A DNA stretch of 64,000 bases from Nocardia stercoris (lineage in GTDB: Bacteria; Actinomycetota; Actinomycetes; Mycobacteriales; Mycobacteriaceae), in the NCBI RefSeq assembly GCF_003696265.1, contig NZ_RFFH01000024.1, forward strand, positions 1 to 64,000. Reading direction: 5' to 3'. The notes under the pieces are model-generated. The model saw only the letters and a list, made by a program, of their open reading frames with translations, did no database searches and was not told where the DNA came from. Below, piece by piece: positions 36,049-45,200 of this stretch (its first letter is position 1; each line of letters starts with the position of its first letter). Both the position numbers and the translations under genes were made by a program.

Positions 36049-37222
36049 CTACTCGGCCGCGTCATCAACGTGTGCAACAGCCCATGCCGCGATCTGAGCG
36101 CGTGAGGTGAAGCCCAGTTTGGTGAGAATATGCTCGACGTGCCCCTGCGCGGCCGCAGGGAAATGACCAGGCGATCGGCGATCGCCCTGTTTGTCAGTCC
36201 CTCGGCGACGAGACCGGCGACCTGGCGCTCGCGCGCGGTGAGACTCCCGAGCCGACTATCCGACGACGAGGTGGCACAGGATCGCTCGCTGAGTGCGAAA
36301 GCGACCGCGGCATCGAGACCCATCGCGGCGCCCTCGTGGCGTGCCGCGGCGAACGTGCGCGCACCGAGCGCCCGGCTGCTGCGCTGCTCGCATTCCTCAC
36401 GTAGGCAGAGCAGAGTGCGAAGAATGGTGGAGCTACCGACCAGGCGTCCCAAGGCATCCGACGCGCCCATGAGGACAGCCGCACGCCGAGCATCGTGCTG
36501 CTCCCCCGCAGTCCAGGCCAGCATCTCGAGACACCCGGTCGCGACGAGCGGATCGGTGACCCTGCGGGCCAATCGAATTCCGTCCGCGAGCGAGCGTGCG
36601 GCACGGTCGGGTTCACCGCCGCGCCACGCGGCGAAGCCCGCTGTCCACAGTGCATGCGACCGGTAGATCGTTTCACCGGCGGATTCGGTGAGATCGACTG
36701 CCTTCTCCAGACAGCCGAGGGCCCTGTCGGTTTCGCCCAGTAGGCCGTAGGCCCATCCCAGCGAGATCCGAGCGTCCAGCTGCATCTTGCCGTCACCGCA
36801 GAGCATGTAGGTGCGCAGCGCGCATTCCAGATCGGCAAGGGTCCGGGACGGATCACCCTCGCCACCGGTGAGAACGTAATTTGCCCGGGTGTGCGCGAGC
36901 AGCGCCGGGACCATCGGGTCGGTGGTCTGCTCGGCCAAGCCGGCCAGTTCCGTTACGTGGCCGGCGGCGGTCTGCAGGTCATCCTGAAGCCCGGCCATCA
37001 AGGTGGCGGCGAAGAGCGCCTTGGCCCGGTCCACCGTCGGGCCGCCGGACGGGCGGGCGAGAATCCGCTCGTACCACCGGCGCCCCTCGCTGATCCGGCC
37101 CCGTAACATCCAGAACACGTACAGGGCGGTGACGATCCGCAGCCCGCTGTCCTCGGACTCGGTCAGGCTGAACTCCAACGCCTTCGAGATGCTCGGTAGC
37201 TCGCGCTCCAGCCGTCGGGCTC
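36049..37222 (-). pseudogene. PknK-like regulator, 3' remnant
   Basis: The sequence matches the TPR-like and LuxR parts of the gene at 4385-7672 closely: RLERELPSISKALEFSLTES, WYERILARPSGGPTVDRAKA, LMGASDALGRLVGSSTIL, LTARERQVAGLVAEGLTNRA. A frameshift at about 36,155 falls inside the LuxR helix-turn-helix (RLVIS); the ancestral frame resumes as AQGHVEHILTKLGFTSR and ends at TAG 36049-36051. The kinase and ATPase parts are absent. Its left-hand partner at 37,222 is the antiporter gene of the metallophore cluster. Confidence 0.8.
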
Positions 37223-38571
37223 CGGTTGGCCGCTGGATCCGATTCGGGTGCGGGCTTCCCGCTCACCGCGATAGAGCCCGGTTCTCGTTTTCGCGCACGT
37301 GCCTCGATGAAACGGAAGGCGGGGGTGGCAGTGAACGTGGTGACCAGCGCCATCACGGTAAGGATGGTGTACAGGGCGGGGGTGATAATGCCTTGGGTCA
37401 GGCCGATGTTCACCAGCACCAGCTCCATCAGGCCGCGGGCGTTGGCCAGGGCGCCGATGGAACTCGCTTCCCGCCAGTTCATTCCGTTGGCACGCGCGGC
37501 GAGCGTGATCGCGCCGAACTTGCCGCCGAACGAGACCACGAGCACCACCAGAGCAACGACCAGTACCGACGGCTCGAAAACCAAGCTCAGTCGGGTGTTC
37601 AGGCCGGAGAAGACGAAATAGGCGGGCAGCAGCAGGTACGAAACCAGCGGTTCGAGTCGGGTGCGCATCATGTCCACGAAGCGGTCGCGCGGTACCACCA
37701 CGCCGGCCAAGAACGCCCCGAACACCGAGGAGGCTCCCACGAAATCGGTGAACCACGCACTCACCAGACCGAGGACCAGGATCACGACGAACGGACCGAT
37801 CGGCAGGCCGCCGACGAGGGCTTCGGGTCGGTCCCAATAGTCGAGTCTGCGCAGCACCGGTCGCGCGATCAGGATCATCACGAGGGTGAACCCCACACCA
37901 CCGGCGAGCGCCAGAATCGCGTCGGCTGGATTGTGCCGGGCGAACGCGATGACGACGGCGAGCAGTATCCAGGCGCACGCGTCATCGATGGCGGCGCACG
38001 ACAGCGCCATCGTGCCCAGCCGGGTTCGGCCGAGACCGGAATCCTGAATGATCCACGCCAACACGGGAAACGACGTGACGGCCACGGCGGCGGCCAGGAA
38101 CAGTGCGGCTTCCCACGGCGTGACCTTGCCGGTGAAATAGCCTCCCCGGACGGCTAAAACCAAGCCGGTTGCGCCACCCAGCAGCATCGGCACGACGACA
38201 CCGGTCGTCGCCGTGATCCCGGCCGTGCGCAGATGTGAGGTGAAAATGCTTGTGTCGAACGATGTTCCGACCAGAAACATGTAGAGCACGAGGCCGAGTT
38301 GGCCGACCGCATAGAGCACGGTGAGCGTCGGATGGGGGACGGCCGCGTCGGCGATCCGGAGCGTGGCGGGGAACAGCCAATTCTGAGCTGCCGGCCAGGC
38401 AGCACCCAGAACCGAGGGGCCGAGCAGAAACCCGGCGGCCATGATCGCGACCACCTCCACTTGGCCCATCCGCCGGAATACTGACCACAGCAGCCGGTAG
38501 GCGACCAGGATCGCCGCCATCTGCAGGAAGAAGTGCGTAGATACATCGGGTAGCGACGGATAGACGTTCAC
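36979..38571 (-). CDS. CPA2-type cation/proton antiporter with aberrant fused tail
   Basis: GTG 38569-38571 overlaps the preceding methyltransferase stop by four bases. Residues ~1-430 are a normal 12-13 helix Na+(K+)/H+ exchanger: GFLLGPSVLGAAWP, GLVLYMFLVGTSFD, SCAAIDDACAWILLAVVIAF (ion-binding DD pair) and ANARGLMELVLVNIGLTQGI. After ESDPAANRSPT (about 37,222) the frame continues for ~80 residues through the PknK remnant out of frame, so the natural end is missing. It ends the biosynthetic operon and may drive or balance export; an iron- or zinc-specific role is not shown. Confidence 0.8.
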   Translation of the reverse strand: MNVYPSLPDVSTHFFLQMAAILVAYRLLWSVFRRMGQVEVVAIMAAGFLLGPSVLGAAWPAAQNWLFPATLRIADAAVPHPTLTVLYAVGQLGLVLYMFLVGTSFDTSIFTSHLRTAGITATTGVVVPMLLGGATGLVLAVRGGYFTGKVTPWEAALFLAAAVAVTSFPVLAWIIQDSGLGRTRLGTMALSCAAIDDACAWILLAVVIAFARHNPADAILALAGGVGFTLVMILIARPVLRRLDYWDRPEALVGGLPIGPFVVILVLGLVSAWFTDFVGASSVFGAFLAGVVVPRDRFVDMMRTRLEPLVSYLLLPAYFVFSGLNTRLSLVFEPSVLVVALVVLVVSFGGKFGAITLAARANGMNWREASSIGALANARGLMELVLVNIGLTQGIITPALYTILTVMALVTTFTATPAFRFIEARARKREPGSIAVSGKPAPESDPAANRSPTAGARATEHLEGVGVQPDRVRGQRAADRHRPVRVLDVTGPDQRGAPVVRADSRPPVRRPDGGPGQGALRRHLDGRASG

Positions 38572-39293
38572 CGGCGCAGCACACCCACGTTCGAGCTCAA
38601 TGCCAGCCCGCTCCATCCGGTCTCCGCGATCAAGTCCTGGACGCCGACGGTGTACCAGTCGTTGACGTACTCGACGGTACGCAGAATCCGCTGCTGCCGG
38701 GAGACGGTCCACCGGGTGCGCCACCGCATCAGATCAGGTCCGGCGGGTTCACCGGATATCCAGCCCTCGTAGTCGTCCTCGCCGACCGACTCGCGGGCGA
38801 AGCGCATCTCCGGCATCGAGGCGGGGGCGGGCAACGGGATCACTTCGACGATGACCGGTGCACCCGCTGGAAGGCGGTCTGCGAGTCGCTGCCACAACGC
38901 CGTTCGCTCTTGTCGGTCGAGATGGCCGACCATGCCCAAGAGCACGACGGCGGACAGGCGGTCCGGCAGTGGTGCGTTCTGGGCGGTGTCGGCCAGGACT
39001 GTGACCCGGCGGCGCAGATCATCGTCGGACACGACCCGGCTGAGCAACACCGCCCGCATAGCGGTCGCCGGCTCGACGGCGAGGATACGGGCATCGGGCA
39101 GCGCGGCGGCGATGGTCTCGACGGCACGCCCGGTGCCCGCACCCAAATCGAGTACCGGGCCGTAGCCGGTGTCGACGTCGGCGAGCGTTTCGGTGAGCAG
39201 CCTCGCCGTTTCGGTCTGCGTGCGGGCAGCCAAGTCGTAGAACTCGGCTACGGGTGAATACGATTCGGACATCATGTCTTTCGGTCTCGTCAC
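38568..39293 (-). CDS. SAM-dependent methyltransferase of the metallophore operon
   Basis: 241 aa from GTG 39291-39293, overlapping the thioesterase stop; ATG codons at 39275 and 39272 are alternatives. SAM site: GPVLDLGAGTGRAVETIAAA, then RILAVEPATAMRAVL and LLGMVGHLDRQER. It is a free-standing enzyme, in addition to the methyltransferase domain inside NRPS2, so the product may carry a second methyl group (for example on a phenol, carboxylate or ring). The target is unknown. Confidence 0.8.
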   Translation of the reverse strand: MTRPKDMMSESYSPVAEFYDLAARTQTETARLLTETLADVDTGYGPVLDLGAGTGRAVETIAAALPDARILAVEPATAMRAVLLSRVVSDDDLRRRVTVLADTAQNAPLPDRLSAVVLLGMVGHLDRQERTALWQRLADRLPAGAPVIVEVIPLPAPASMPEMRFARESVGEDDYEGWISGEPAGPDLMRWRTRWTVSRQQRILRTVEYVNDWYTVGVQDLIAETGWSGLALSSNVGVLRR

Positions 39294-40030
39294 GGGGTGG
39301 ATGGCTGCGGCAGAACAGCAGCCAGCAGGGCCGCCACCACGCGGGCGCGATGCGGCACGAGGTAGAAGTGGTCGCCCGGGAACCGGCGCACTGCGAAGGC
39401 GCCGGTTGTCTCGGTTCGCCAGTCCCCGGCTTCGGCTTCGGTGAGTTCCCTGTCCTCTTCGCCGAGGAACACCGTTACCGGACAGCGCAATACGGTGCTC
39501 GGCACCGCTCGATAGGTCTCGACGAGGCGGTAGTCAGCCCGGATCGCCGGCGTCATTACGTCGAGGAGCGCGGGGTTGTCCACCAGCGGGCGGTTCGCCG
39601 CGCTGAGGCGCAGTAGCTCGGCACGCAATCCCTCGGAGTCGGCGCGGTGGACCTGTCCCGCGCGATGGTGCGCTGGAGGCTGCCGGCCGGAGACCACCAG
39701 GTGAGCCACCGGGCGGACGCCGGCCAACCGTTTGGCCACCTCGTGGGCCACCGCGCCACCCATGCTGTGCCCGAACAACACGGTCGGCCGATCAGCCAGC
39801 GTGCGCACCGCTTCGGCAGCCTGATCGGCAAGGTCGGACAGGTCGGCCGGAAACGGCTCGCCGAACCGGTCCTCGCGACCCGGATACTGCACTGCGACCA
39901 GGTCTACCGTGGTCGGGAGATACGGCACCCAACTCCGGTAAGCGCTGGCCGCGCCGCCGGCATGCGGGAAGCACACCAGGCGAATGACGGCGTGAGGATA
40001 CCGGGTGAACGGCCGCAGCCACGTATTCAT
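39290..40030 (-). CDS. Type II thioesterase (YbtT/PchC-like)
   Basis: 246 aa from ATG 40028-40030. Alpha/beta hydrolase with LVCFPHAGGAASAYRSW, the serine elbow GHSMGG (S89), Asp in VFLGEEDREL, and His in FPGDHFYLV. Type II thioesterases clear misprimed or stalled residues from NRPS carrier proteins. The gene begins two bases after the imide reductase stop and overlaps the methyltransferase. Confidence 0.92.
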   Translation of the reverse strand: MNTWLRPFTRYPHAVIRLVCFPHAGGAASAYRSWVPYLPTTVDLVAVQYPGREDRFGEPFPADLSDLADQAAEAVRTLADRPTVLFGHSMGGAVAHEVAKRLAGVRPVAHLVVSGRQPPAHHRAGQVHRADSEGLRAELLRLSAANRPLVDNPALLDVMTPAIRADYRLVETYRAVPSTVLRCPVTVFLGEEDRELTEAEAGDWRTETTGAFAVRRFPGDHFYLVPHRARVVAALLAAVLPQPSTP

Positions 40031-40032
40031 GG

Positions 40033-41145
40033 TCACGATGGGAGCCTTTCGTTGCGCTCGGCGCCGGCCAGCAGTTCCGGCAACGCCAAGGGCCGCGGTT
40101 CGGACGGCCGGATGATGTCGGGCGGGCCCAGGCCCGTGAGGATCTCGTGCCACAACTGCGTAGTGGTCAGATCGCGCTGGGTCTTGGCGAGCGAATCGGC
40201 CCGGCCGCCGATCACGTCGGCCAGCCCGCGCAGCGCATCGATCACCGCCTGCGGCCACAGCCGGGTGAAGACCTCGCGGAACGTGGGATATGCGGTGGGG
40301 CCGAGGATCCGGGTGCTCGGCGCGTCGAGCCGTTCGGTGCCCGCGCCGTCGACCACCAGTCTCCCCTCCGGTCCCTTCTCGGCGTGGATGCGTGGACTCC
40401 ACAGCACCGGTCCGTGTGTGTCGGCGAGCGTGAGGACTCCGCCCTCGCACCCGATGCTGACCCGATGTAGCAGATGAGCGTGGTTGTCGGGGTTGCCCGG
40501 ATCGACTTGGTGCTGCACCCGGAGCTGCACCGGAACCCCAGCAAGGACACCGGCCACCGACCGGAACGGCACGCCGCGAGACGGTGCGGGCGGCTCCCAT
40601 GTCCAGGGCCGCAGCCCGCCGACAGCGGCGCCGATGATATCGGCCGTCGAATGCAGGACTTGGCTGGCGCACACGGCGTCGACGAACAACGGCGGCTGGT
40701 GCGCGGACATGGCCCGCGCGGCGCCGAGAAACCTTCGTACCGGCTCCACGTGCGGGTAGAAGGTGTTCAGGTGGTAGTAGACCCCGTGCCGCCGGGCAGC
40801 ACGCACACACGCCGCGAGTTCATCCGGATGCAGCGAGTGTTCTTGCAGCACATGAATTCCCCTGGCCAGTAGGGCCTGGGCGAGTTCCGCACCTGAACCA
40901 CCCGCCACGCCCGCCCGTACGACGACGCAGGCGATGTCGACGTCCGCTGGAAGCTGCTCGACGTCGGTGTACAACGGAACACCGTGCTCCCGTGCGCAAT
41001 CCGCGGAGAAGGCGCTGCCCCGCGCCACGATCCCGACGAGCTGGAACTCCGGGTCCCGGCTCCGGAGCGCACGCAGATAGAACCGTCCGAAACCGGTGCC
41101 GCACACCACCACCCGCAGCGGACGCTCAGCGGCGGCGGCCATCAC
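40033..41145 (-). CDS. Thiazolinyl imide reductase (YbtU/Irp3/PchG-like)
   Basis: 370 aa, close to Irp3 (~365). GTG 41143-41145 or the next ATG is the start, overlapping the upstream stop. N-terminal Rossmann motif with the family variation GTGFGRFYLRALRS, then IACVVVRAGVAGGSGAELAQ and HSLHPDELAACVRAA. In yersiniabactin and pyochelin biosynthesis this NADPH enzyme reduces a carrier-bound thiazoline to thiazolidine. Here one of four rings should be reduced. C-terminus (GPPDIIRPSEPRPLAL) is complete. Confidence 0.92.
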   Translation of the reverse strand: MMAAAAERPLRVVVCGTGFGRFYLRALRSRDPEFQLVGIVARGSAFSADCAREHGVPLYTDVEQLPADVDIACVVVRAGVAGGSGAELAQALLARGIHVLQEHSLHPDELAACVRAARRHGVYYHLNTFYPHVEPVRRFLGAARAMSAHQPPLFVDAVCASQVLHSTADIIGAAVGGLRPWTWEPPAPSRGVPFRSVAGVLAGVPVQLRVQHQVDPGNPDNHAHLLHRVSIGCEGGVLTLADTHGPVLWSPRIHAEKGPEGRLVVDGAGTERLDAPSTRILGPTAYPTFREVFTRLWPQAVIDALRGLADVIGGRADSLAKTQRDLTTTQLWHEILTGLGPPDIIRPSEPRPLALPELLAGAERNERLPS

Positions 41146-42269
41146 AGGACCCCCTCCTCGACGACGCCAGGTGCGCCGTCGACTAGGTGCACGAAGTCGA
41201 TCGCTCCCAGACGCTCCAGTCCCGCCACGAACCAGGCGGGGTCGAGGACGGTGTCGATGAAATGGACACCGGGCCCGATTGTTTCGTCGATCAGGGCACG
41301 TACCGCGAGCGCGGCGGTGGCCGAGGTGAGCCGGTAACTGTCGGAAGCCCGCAGGACTGCTGTGCGCTCGGTTGCGTGCCCGTCGCGCTCCCCCGCGAGG
41401 TGAAAGACCAGCAGGTGATACGGATCGCGGCCGGCCAGATCGAGTTCGGCCGCCGCACGGATCTCCTGCGCGGCCGCGGTCAGCGCAGGGCGTTGCGCCG
41501 CCGGGAGTCCGCGCTGTGTACTCAGCGCCGTACTCAGCCGCGTCCCACCGGACACCGTGTACCAGTCCAGCTCGGTGAGATCGAGGACCGCACCGACTCG
41601 TTCACAACCGGTGCTCAAGTACGGTTGCAGGCTGACTGTGCCGGGAAAATACGGCACTCCGACGCCGCTCACCGGCAACAGGGCGCGGGAGGCGCGGCGG
41701 CCACCCCGCCACGCCGCCAACGACTCGCCATACCAGGCACCGTCCGGTACGTCGAATACCGACAACACCAGGTCCTGCGCCGCGATCGGAGTGAACCGCT
41801 CGAGACCTCCGACCTGGGCGACCAGCCGAAAGACCCGGTCGAAGGCCAGGCCGGCCGCCCAGCGCACAACCAGATTGGCTGCGCCGGGCAGCATCCCGGC
41901 CGAGAGCACCGCCGCAGTGCCGAGGTCCAGGCCCGCCAGCGCTGCGTAGGCGGGGTCGTCCCCGGACACGTCCACATAGTCCGCGCCGACCGCGACGGCC
42001 GCGAGTGCGACGCGTTCCTTGAACAGGTACGACGGTCCGGCGCAGTTGAGCACCACACGCGCGCCCCGGCAGAATTCCGCCAGGGCCGGCGGGTCGTCGA
42101 TATCGACATGCCTGACCTCGGCGCCGAGCTCGCCGGCCGTGGCGGCGAGCAGCTCGGGGTTCCGTCCGCCGAGTCGCAGCCGCACCCCGCCGAGCTCGGC
42201 GAGCATCTCGACCGCGGCTCGGCCCACCCGGCCGGAGGCACCGACCACTGCGACCAGTGGCGCGGTCAT
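41142..42269 (-). CDS. Saccharopine-dehydrogenase-like NAD(P)-dependent oxidoreductase
   Basis: 375 aa from ATG 42267-42269, overlapping the NRPS2 stop. Rossmann start VAVVGASGRVGRAAVEMLA, then LRLGGRNPELLAAT, RVVLNCAGPSYLF and GADYVDVSGDDPAYAAL, typical of the saccharopine dehydrogenase/trans-enoyl-reductase superfamily. It lies inside the operon, so it should act on the product or an intermediate, perhaps as a second imine/ring reductase. No pyochelin or yersiniabactin gene has this role, so the step is unassigned. Confidence 0.8.
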   Translation of the reverse strand: MTAPLVAVVGASGRVGRAAVEMLAELGGVRLRLGGRNPELLAATAGELGAEVRHVDIDDPPALAEFCRGARVVLNCAGPSYLFKERVALAAVAVGADYVDVSGDDPAYAALAGLDLGTAAVLSAGMLPGAANLVVRWAAGLAFDRVFRLVAQVGGLERFTPIAAQDLVLSVFDVPDGAWYGESLAAWRGGRRASRALLPVSGVGVPYFPGTVSLQPYLSTGCERVGAVLDLTELDWYTVSGGTRLSTALSTQRGLPAAQRPALTAAAQEIRAAAELDLAGRDPYHLLVFHLAGERDGHATERTAVLRASDSYRLTSATAALAVRALIDETIGPGVHFIDTVLDPAWFVAGLERLGAIDFVHLVDGAPGVVEEGVL

Positions 42270-45200
42270 CGGCCGCCGCCCGGCAGCAGATCGCAGACGG
42301 AGCCGGCGTGCGAGGCGGACAGGCAGTCGAAATGGTCACCGGGGACGTCAGCCACCCGCAGGTCGCCGAGACAGACCTGCTGCCAGTAGGCGGCGACGTC
42401 GGAACGCATGCCCGGGAGCAGCATGTAGCCGCTGTGCCGCAACAGGGAGATGTCGGCCGCGTATGTCCGCGGTCGGTAGCGGGTGACGGCGAAGACGCTC
42501 TGCCGGAAGATGTGGAACAGTTCGGTGAACTTCTCCAGGGTGTAGCCGTGCTCCTCCTCGGCGCTGGGCAGTGTGGCGTGCAGTGCGGCCAGGCGGTCGG
42601 CGCGGCCGCGTTGGGCGAGAGCCCGGAATTGCGCTGCGATGCCGCTGAACTCGCCGTCCAGGGTGGCGAAGCAGCCGTCTGCCAGCCGGTCCGGCGTGCG
42701 ATCCAGCACCGCCCGGACTGCTCGTCCGAAGACATTCGTTTCGGCCGGAAATCCGATGTCACCCGGATGCGCGCCCATGGCGAGTCCGAACGAGAACTCC
42801 ACCAGCAGTTCGTCGTCCACCCGGAACGGAGGATGGTAGGAGCTGATCGCTGTGAGGCTCTCCACCGTGGCACCCGCCTCGGTGAGCGCGGACGCGACCT
42901 CGGTGGCGATCAGGCCGCCGAGGCAATAACCCACGACGTGGAAGCGCCGGGCACCGCTCTCCAGCAACTGCCGGGCGTAATCGGCCCCGAGGTGCTCGAC
43001 CAGGGTGTCCGGGTTCAACGCCAGGTACGCCTCGGCGTCGGCGACCTCCAAACCGATGAGCGAACCGATACCCGTCCACCGCTTCCGCAGTTCGGTGACC
43101 ACGAACTGGTACGGGAGCAGCGTGCCGGTTCCGGCGTGCACCAGTACGTGTACGGGATCGCTGTCTCCTTGCAGCGGAACCAGATTGGAGTGCGCGGTCG
43201 CAGCGGTGCGGGCGGCGTCGCCCGGACCTGAGCGCAGGTACGCGGCCAGCCCAGCCACCGTGGGCCGCCGCAACATCTGGCCGAGCATCACCTCCCAGTC
43301 CAGATCCGCCGCGGTGGGCTCGGTCTCGCGCAGCTTGCCGACCATGCGCGCGATCAACAGCGAATCACCGCCCAGGGCATAGAAATCCTCGTTACGGCCC
43401 ACCTGCTCGACCCGCAGGAGCTCGCCCCACAGTACGGCGAGCCGACGCTCCAGATCGTCGGCCGGCGCTTCCCGGCCGACCCGCGCCGCGCACTGGTCAG
43501 CCGCCTTCGGCAACGACGCGAGTACCGCAGCCCGGTCGAGTTTCGCGTTCACCGACCGGGGCAGGGCGTCGGTCAGCCGAATCTGTTTGGGCACCATGTA
43601 CTCCGGCAACAGCCCGGCGAGGTGCGTGCTCAGCTCGCCGGGGGTCACCCGACTGCGGTCGGACTTGAACTGGGCGAAGAACACCTGCTGACCGGCCTCG
43701 GACAAGGCGTTCGCGGTATCGGGTACACACTCGACCGGATCCGCGCCCGCCTCCGCGAGCAGGGTGAGCCACTGAGCACGGGTAAGGAAGGTCTGGTCCG
43801 TGGCCTGACGCAGGTCGGTGAACCCGGTGAGCTCCTCGAAGAACTCCATCGATACCAACAGCGGATAGTTGTGCACCCGGGTGGGCTCGATGAAGACCAA
43901 CCAGCCCCCGGGAGCAAGGATTTCGCGGAACCGGTCGAGCACGCGCGGCAGGTCCCGGCCGTTGTGCAGGACGTTCGAGCAGAGGATGACGTCGGCGGAG
44001 TGCGGCGCGATGCCCTGCGGTTGCGCGTCCGCGTTGAGGTCGAACAGTCCGTAACGCACGAAGGGGTAGTCGGTGAAGCGTTCCTGCGCGGCGGTGAGGA
44101 AGTAGGTGGAGATATCGGTGTAGAGATAGTCGACGGCGGCCGCGGCCTCGGCCAGCGCCGGTACCAGGTCGCGGCTGGTGCCGCCGACTCCGGCGCCGAC
44201 TTCCAGAATCCGCAGCGGACCGTCACCTCGATGCTGCGCGGCGATCCGGCCCACACCGCCGACAACGATCCGGTTCATGCCCTGGCTGACCAGGTTGGCG
44301 CCGTAGGCGGCGTGCGCGGTGTACTGCTCCCCGTCCGGGAACAGCAGCGTGCGCACATCGATCTCGCCGCGCAGGAGTTCACCGAGCCGCTCGCTACAGT
44401 CGCGGGTGTAACGCAGCGTTTCGGCACCGTATCCGATTGCGGCATCGAGCTTCTCGACCTGTTGCCACTCCCGCGCCGCATCTTCGGGGGTCGCGTCGGC
44501 CAAGCCGAAGTAGGGGCCACCCGGCCGGTCCTGCGCGAGTGCGCCCGCGGCGACGAGGCCGGACAGCCAGCGCCGCAGCAGTCTGCGATGCACGTCGGCC
44601 ACCTGTAGCGATCGCACGATGTCGGTCTCGGTGTGCTTGCGGTCCGCGCCGGCGAACAAGCCACCGTCGCGCAGCGCGCACACCATCGCGAGCACGGATG
44701 CCCGTTCGGCGTGGCGGATCATCTCGGTGAACGCGGCACCGTCGAGCGGCGCGGCGGCCGCCGCGGCCGCGTGCACCCCGGCCGCCACCACTACCTCGGC
44801 GGTGGCCGCCACGAGAGCCGGATCGTCGATCCGCTGGCTCTCCACGACGGCGACGAGCCGGCGGTCGCTACCTGTACCGTCCACGACGACGGCGGCGTCA
44901 CCGACGCCGGGGTGGGCGCGCAGCGCCGCCTCGATCTCGCCCAGCTCGATACGGTGACCTCGGATCTTGACCTGATGATCCTCGCGGCCCAGGAATTCGA
45001 TGGAGCCATCCGGGAGATAGCGACCCAGGTCGCCGGTGCGGTACAGCCGCTCGCCGGTCAGCGGGTGCGGGATGAACCGCTTTGCGGTGGTGGCCTCGTC
45101 ACCGAGATAGCCGAGGGCCAAGCCGACACCGCCGATATAGAGTTCCCCCGGAATCCATTCCGGTGCCGGCCGGTACGCGGCATCGAGCACGTGGAACTGC

